From assembly GCA_965198565.1 (NCBI GenBank), contig OZ240665.1, positions 3,286,001 to 3,350,000 of the forward strand: a stretch of DNA of 64,000 bases. The letters run 5' to 3'. The notes below the pieces were generated by a model. The model searched no databases, was not told where the DNA came from, and saw only the letters and a program-made list of their open reading frames with translations. The stretch is from LMUY01 sp965198565 (GTDB lineage Bacteria > Pseudomonadota > Alphaproteobacteria > Acetobacterales > Acetobacteraceae). Every line of letters begins with the position of its first letter. Position 1 is the stretch's first letter. This document shows positions 59,799-64,000 of this stretch, one piece after another. A program made the translations under genes and the position numbers.

Positions 59799-61150
59799 GG
59801 CGAATGATCCTGTAATGGGTGGTCGCGCATGCGTTGGCGCTGGCGCATCTGGGCTTCGTTCAGGCGGGCATCGTAGACCGATCTAGGCTCGATCGTGCGC
59901 GCCACCAGCGTCGCGACCGCAACCACCAGCAGCAGGGGAACGATGGCGTCGCGGGCATAGCCGGTCAGCTCCATCATCAACACCAGGGTGGAGATCGGCC
60001 CCTGCGTGGTGGCGCTGAGCATGGCGGCGGCGCCCAGATAGGCGAACACGCCTGCCGGCACGCTGGGCCACAGCCAGGTCCAGGGCAGGCCGAGCAGCCC
60101 TCCCAGCAGGGCGCCCGCGGCGAGCGAGGGAGTGAACAAGCCGCCCGGCGCACCGCTGCGCAGGCAAAGGATGGTGGCGGCCGGCCGCAACAACGCCAGG
60201 GCCAGCAGCAAGGCGGGGGCCACTTGACCGCGGAACGCCAGCTCGGCCACGTCGCGGCCATTGCCCAGCAGTTGCGGGAACAGGATCGACACGGCGCCGA
60301 GCCCGCCCAAGATCACCACCGGGGCGCCCAGCCGCGCCCACCCCTTGGGCTTGTGCGAGTCGGACCACGCCACCAGGCGGACATAAGCCACGGCCGCCAC
60401 GCCGATGAGGGGCGCCGCCAGAGCCGCCCAGGCGATCGCCGACAGCGAGCCGGGCAGCGACGGGACCTGGTAAAGCGGGGCGTTGGGCAGGAAGAACCAC
60501 GAAATCTCGGTCGCGGTGAGCGTGGTGACCAGCGCCGGCAGCACCAGGCGAAGCGCCAAGGTGCCGCGCAGCACTTCCAGCGCGAACAAGGCGCCGCCCA
60601 GCGGCACGCCATAAGCCGCCGCCATCCCCGCCCCCGCGCCGCACGCGACCAACAGCCGGCGCTGCTCGTCGGACAGGCGAAACCGGTCGGAGGCGGCGTT
60701 CGCGATCACCGCGCCGGCCTGTTTTGGCGCGCCTTCGCGGCCGAGTGCGGCGCCCATGCCAACGATCACGACGGACAGCACGGCGCTCAGCAAGGTGCGC
60801 AGGGCGGGAAGCCGGCCGGCGTAGAACCAGATGGCGGTCGTGATATCGATGCCGTTGCCGCTGGTGAGCCGGACCAGCAGAAGCTGCGCCAACCCGGTGA
60901 CCAGGCCGGCGCCGAGCAGCACCCAGATGTGGCGCCAGGCTGCGGCGTGCGACGCGGCTTGCAGCAGGTCGTATCCGGCGCCGGGCCAAACGGCGTGCTG
61001 CACCACCGCCAGCAGCGCCAGCAGCGCGGCGGTGGCCAGGCCGGTGGCGGCGCCGGTGCAGACGGAGGCAAGCCAGAACCCGGCCATGCTGCGATCGGCC
61101 AGGATCGGCGGCACGTTTGGAGAGGCGATCTGCGTCGAGTCGTTCGGCAC
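59795..61150 (-). CDS. ClC-type chloride channel/transporter with altered filter
   Basis: A 451-residue ClC protein with the usual two-repeat helical core. The first filter loop reads SGNGID (residues 97-102) instead of GSGIP, and the second GREGA (137-141) instead of GREGP; the gating glutamate E139 is kept. GGLFTPSLAAGA corresponds to GIFAP. At the position of the internal proton glutamate the sequence is LEVL, with Val, which is seen in channels. The start is GTG at 61150 with aagggg upstream. Downstream it overlaps the Rmf-like gene; upstream is copD after 83 bases. Confidence 0.82.
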   Translation of the reverse strand: MPNDSTQIASPNVPPILADRSMAGFWLASVCTGAATGLATAALLALLAVVQHAVWPGAGYDLLQAASHAAAWRHIWVLLGAGLVTGLAQLLLVRLTSGNGIDITTAIWFYAGRLPALRTLLSAVLSVVIVGMGAALGREGAPKQAGAVIANAASDRFRLSDEQRRLLVACGAGAGMAAAYGVPLGGALFALEVLRGTLALRLVLPALVTTLTATEISWFFLPNAPLYQVPSLPGSLSAIAWAALAAPLIGVAAVAYVRLVAWSDSHKPKGWARLGAPVVILGGLGAVSILFPQLLGNGRDVAELAFRGQVAPALLLALALLRPAATILCLRSGAPGGLFTPSLAAGALLGGLLGLPWTWLWPSVPAGVFAYLGAAAMLSATTQGPISTLVLMMELTGYARDAIVPLLLVVAVATLVARTIEPRSVYDARLNEAQMRQRQRMRDHPLQDHSP

Positions 61151-61233
61151 GGCGCGCCCCTTTGCTGGCTTAGGCAGCGTCGGCAAATAAGTGCGTCGGC
61201 ACGCCGACAAAGCTGCCGCTCAAAACAAAGGCC

Positions 61234-62880
61234 TTAGGCCTCCCGGTAGTCCAGCAGGATCAGGCCGCAGAACAGGAAGCAGACCGGCCAGACCCATCCG
61301 GCCACGCGGCCGCCCCGGCCCGGCAGGCGCAGCTCGAGCCAGCGGGCCCAGCCGGCGCCGATCCCCGCCAGCGCGAGCGGCGTGTGGGTCAGCTCGATTA
61401 GGAGCTGGTCCTTGACGTTGGCGATCTGGTGGCTGTGGGTCAGCAGCAGTGCGCCGCCGGCCGCCGTCAACAGCGGGAACACCAGGGCCGCGCGGGGCGA
61501 TCGCAGCCGGCCGGTGCGCACGCTCCATTCGAACACGGCGAACACCACGATCAACAGCACGAACATCCGGTGCTGCAGCACCTCGACGTCGCGCAGCGAC
61601 TCCAGCAGCCCGACATACCCCATCGGCCAAACCTCTGGGTCCGACCGGATCAGCAAGAACCCGGCGAGCCCCAGCATCGCCAAGGGCCAATGCCGCGCCC
61701 AGCGCACGCCCGCCTGGTTCAGCAGCGCCAAGCCGCCGATCAGCAGCACGAACAGCCCCGCCCAGTGATGGTTGTATTCGCTCCAGGCAATGTCGGCGGC
61801 GTTGCGTGGCGGCAGCTCGCCGGAGCCCGGGATCGAAGCCGGCGGGGGCTTGCTGGCACTCGCGGCGGCTTCGGTGTCGAGCTTGGCCTGCAGCGCGGGC
61901 AGGGCCAGCGTGTCGTGGTCGGGCGAGCTGAACCGCGGCCAGACCGGGGTGTTGCGCGCCACCACCTCGGCCCAGGTGGCGCGGTCCTGCGTCAGGTCGA
62001 TGCCGGGAGGCACGGAGGTCAGCGAGGCGGCGGCGAAGAAGATCGAGATGCCGATGCCGACCTCGACCTCGGCAAACCGCTTCATCCGCAGCACCGAGGC
62101 GCCGGGGTTTGCGCGCAACCGCTCGACGGTGAGGAAATTGCCGAGGCCAAGGAGCAGCAGCGCGCCGAACATGGCGACCTTGGCCAGCACCATCACGCCA
62201 TAGGCGGTGCCATACACCGCGTCCCAGGACCCGATGTAGAACAGGCTCATCACGCTGCCCGAGAGCAGGATGCAGCCGACGCCCAGCATCGACATGCGGG
62301 AGAAGCGCGCGCCGACCCGTCGCCATGCGGTGCCGTCATGCACACGGCCCAGCGCCAGTAGGAAGCTCGGGATGCCGCCGATCCAGATCGCGGCGCCGAG
62401 CTGGTGCAGCGCTTCCACGGCCAGCAGCAGCCCCCGGTCGTCCAGCCGCGCCGCCGCATGGGTGGAGAGCGTAGCCGCCGCCAGCTCGACGCCGCACAGC
62501 GCCAGCAGCAACGGCCAAGGCGTGGTGCGCCACAGCAGCAGGCACAGCGCCAGCAGCCCGGCTGCGGTGCATTTCACCAGGCCCGCGATGGCGAAGTCGG
62601 CTTGCAGCACGTTGCCCAGGGTCAGGTCGACCGTGCTGATCAGCACGCTGCTTTGGAGCGCGATGGTCAGCCCTTCACACAGCACCAGGGCCAACGCCGC
62701 CCAGCCCGCGATGCGTGCGGTCTGGCGCGCGATGCGGTCGCCGCCGGGCAGCTCGCGGGCCAGCGGGCGGGCGAGCAGGAGGAAGAACAAGGTGCCGCCC
62801 AGCGCCATCGATTGGCTGAGGATCACCAGGCCATGGAGGATGATCTCCAGGTAGCCGAAGAGGTCGACGAGGAGGGTCAC
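61234..62880 (-). CDS. copD: CopD domain copper-resistance/uptake membrane protein
   Basis: A 548-residue inner-membrane protein with about fourteen helices, longer than the classic CopD, which has about eight. The N-terminal half has the CopD-type histidine stretch EALHQLGAAIWIGG and the second half a repeated helical region with AWSEYNHHWAGLF and HSHQIANVKDQ. It begins six bases after copC, with which it forms the standard copper-import pair. Histidine-rich loops on the periplasmic side are likely copper ligands. Confidence 0.82.
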   Translation of the reverse strand: MTLLVDLFGYLEIILHGLVILSQSMALGGTLFFLLLARPLARELPGGDRIARQTARIAGWAALALVLCEGLTIALQSSVLISTVDLTLGNVLQADFAIAGLVKCTAAGLLALCLLLWRTTPWPLLLALCGVELAAATLSTHAAARLDDRGLLLAVEALHQLGAAIWIGGIPSFLLALGRVHDGTAWRRVGARFSRMSMLGVGCILLSGSVMSLFYIGSWDAVYGTAYGVMVLAKVAMFGALLLLGLGNFLTVERLRANPGASVLRMKRFAEVEVGIGISIFFAAASLTSVPPGIDLTQDRATWAEVVARNTPVWPRFSSPDHDTLALPALQAKLDTEAAASASKPPPASIPGSGELPPRNAADIAWSEYNHHWAGLFVLLIGGLALLNQAGVRWARHWPLAMLGLAGFLLIRSDPEVWPMGYVGLLESLRDVEVLQHRMFVLLIVVFAVFEWSVRTGRLRSPRAALVFPLLTAAGGALLLTHSHQIANVKDQLLIELTHTPLALAGIGAGWARWLELRLPGRGGRVAGWVWPVCFLFCGLILLDYREA

Positions 62881-62886
62881 GTGAGG

Positions 62887-63237
62887 CTAGGGCGCTGCCA
62901 CTTTGAACGGGACGTCGCCCCGGGTGATGTGGCCGTCCACGGCCAGCACCTGCCATCGCAACGTGTAATCGCCGCCTTTCAGGTCGGTGGCGGCGGTCAT
63001 CACGTCGGGCGGGCCGTCGTCGCCGACCGGGATGCGGGTTTGGCTATGGTCTGGCGCAATCAGCGTCAGGCGGGAGCGCTCGCGGTCGATGCGGGAGTTG
63101 AACCGCAGCAGGATGGCCTCGTGCCCCGGCGTGAGCGTGCCGTTGGCAGCGGGCGTGCTGTCCACCAGGATGGCGTGGGCCAGGGCAGGGCTTGGCGCCA
63201 AACCGATCAGCAACAACAAAGGCATTGGCCGTATCAT
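62887..63237 (-). CDS. copC: Periplasmic copper-binding protein CopC
   Basis: A 116-residue exported protein. After the signal (MIRPMPLLLLIGLAPSPALA) the mature chain begins HAILVDSTPAANG, with the N-terminal histidine and the late LAVDGHITRGDVPF histidine forming the single copper(II) site of the CopC family. I place the start at the ATG 63237 with gaggg upstream rather than 20 codons earlier. It is directly followed by copD. Confidence 0.87.
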   Translation of the reverse strand: MIRPMPLLLLIGLAPSPALAHAILVDSTPAANGTLTPGHEAILLRFNSRIDRERSRLTLIAPDHSQTRIPVGDDGPPDVMTAATDLKGGDYTLRWQVLAVDGHITRGDVPFKVAAP

Positions 63238-63317
63238 GCCGCCGCCCTCTAGCGCGCGTGCAGCGGCCTGTCCATGATTGCGGCATGCCAGAGGCACGAA
63301 CGTAGGAGAGCGGCAGG

Positions 63318-64000
63318 ATGGAAACCGGACTGGCAGGGAAGACGGCCCTTGTCTGCGGCGCGAGCAAGGGCCTGGGGCGCGCCTGCGCGGCGGCCCTGGC
63401 GCTGGAGGGCGTGGCCGTGACGATCACCGCCCGCAATGCCGAGCTGCTCGAACGGGCTGCTGCGGAAATCCGCGCGCTGACCGGCGGTGACATCACCACG
63501 TCGGCCGGCGACATCACCACCCCGGCCGGGCGGACCGCGGCACTCGCGGTTTGCCCGCAGCCCGACATCCTGGTGAACAATGCCGGGGGGCCGCCGCCGG
63601 GCGATTTCCGCGAGTGGGAGCGCGACGACTGGATCCGCGCGCTCGACGCCAACATGCTGACGCCGATCGAGCTGATCAAGGCAGTGGTCGATGGCATGAT
63701 CGCGCGGCGGTTCGGCCGCATCGTGAACATCACGTCGGCCGCGGTGAAGTCGCCGATCCCGCATCTGGGCCTGAGCAACGGGGCGCGCGCCGGGCTCACC
63801 GGGTTCGTGGCCGGGCTGGCGCGGCAGGTGGCGCGGCACAACGTGACGATCAACAACCTGCTGCCGGGCCCGTTCCTGACCGACCGGCTGCGCACCACCA
63901 ACGCGGCGGCGGCGGCCAAGAGCGGGCTGACGGTGGAGGAGGAGATCGCGGCCAGGGCGGCCACCACTCCCTCCGGGCGCGTGGGCGACCCGAGGGAGTT
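63318..64000 (+). CDS. SDR family oxidoreductase, 3' end outside window
   Basis: A Rossmann-fold dehydrogenase; 227 residues are visible before the right edge. The nucleotide motif is CGASKGLG, NNAGG follows, and NITSAAVK holds the usual serine. At the place of the catalytic Tyr-x-x-x-Lys the sequence is GLSNGARAGLTG, where no Tyr or Lys is found, so a classic SDR mechanism is doubtful. The ATG is preceded by taggaga. Divergent from copC with an 80-base gap. Confidence 0.8.
   Translation, partial: METGLAGKTALVCGASKGLGRACAAALALEGVAVTITARNAELLERAAAEIRALTGGDITTSAGDITTPAGRTAALAVCPQPDILVNNAGGPPPGDFREWERDDWIRALDANMLTPIELIKAVVDGMIARRFGRIVNITSAAVKSPIPHLGLSNGARAGLTGFVAGLARQVARHNVTINNLLPGPFLTDRLRTTNAAAAAKSGLTVEEEIAARAATTPSGRVGDPRE

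Noticed and set aside
1..64000. tRNA, rRNA, transposase or integrase genes
   Set aside because: I looked for tRNA arms, conserved rRNA stretches and DDE/tyrosine recombinase motifs and saw none; a tRNA search program could still find one.

Overview
The window is GC-rich, densely coding bacterial chromosome with no rRNA, tRNA, CRISPR array, prophage or transposase that I can see. Gene content (trpB-trpA-accD, dxs-xseB, an ATP12-type F1-ATPase chaperone, squalene-type carotenoid genes, GTGA/ATGA four-base overlaps between many neighbours) points to an alphaproteobacterium, most likely of the Rhodospirillales/Acetobacteraceae type. That placement is an inference from gene content, not from a marker gene.

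Layout. 1-858: 3' part of an ATP-grasp gene cut by the window edge. 1232-3076: class I ribonucleotide reductase large subunit. 3155-9607: a divergent locus with an M24 peptidase and an amidohydrolase on one side and a complete polyamine/opine-type ABC importer on the other. 10063-14528: a calpain-like cysteine peptidase, then an ABC ATPase coupled to a membrane protein that fuses a permease to a CPBP intramembrane protease. 14576-18388: SRPBCC protein, aroE, HAD hydrolase and a second amidohydrolase. 18417-24142: TPR-glycosyltransferase, a small exported protein and a transglutaminase/DUF2126 protein. 24290-31474: a seven-gene minus-strand run (trpB, trpA, accD, RluA-type pseudouridine synthase, AsmA-like protein, ATP12, acylphosphatase). 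31573-38616: dxs, xseB, rmuC, kup and four small exported or lipoprotein genes. 38856-45992: ABC-F protein, 2'-5' RNA ligase-like protein, cytochrome P450, M48 peptidase, malate synthase G. 46131-51746: a staphyloxanthin-like carotenoid cluster (CrtN-like, CrtP-like, acyltransferase, glycosyltransferase, DUF2141). 51978-57715: recJ and a paoABC-type periplasmic aldehyde oxidoreductase. 57796-59046: a second ATP-grasp gene, paralogous to the one at the left edge. 59080-63237: a minus-strand run copC-copD-ClC-small Rmf-like gene-metallophosphoesterase. 63318-64000: a short-chain dehydrogenase cut by the right edge.

The most unusual layer is non-genic. A family of about 18 palindromic repeats (gggagaggg stems with a GGGGTGAGGG arm) is scattered through gaps, six times as facing pairs. 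Several copies lie inside reading frames and supply the C-terminal residues of unrelated proteins; in one case (2'-5' RNA ligase-like gene) the copy stands where the gene should end and the frame then has no stop for about 1.9 kb. Short perfect tandem duplications also occur at gene borders (25 bp x2, 26 bp x2, 15 bp x3, 12 bp x4), the last lying in frame inside a signal peptide. Other items worth a second look are the C30-type carotenoid cluster, the permease-CPBP fusion, a ClC protein with an altered selectivity filter, a 55-residue Rmf-like gene, and a metallophosphoesterase with no standard start codon.
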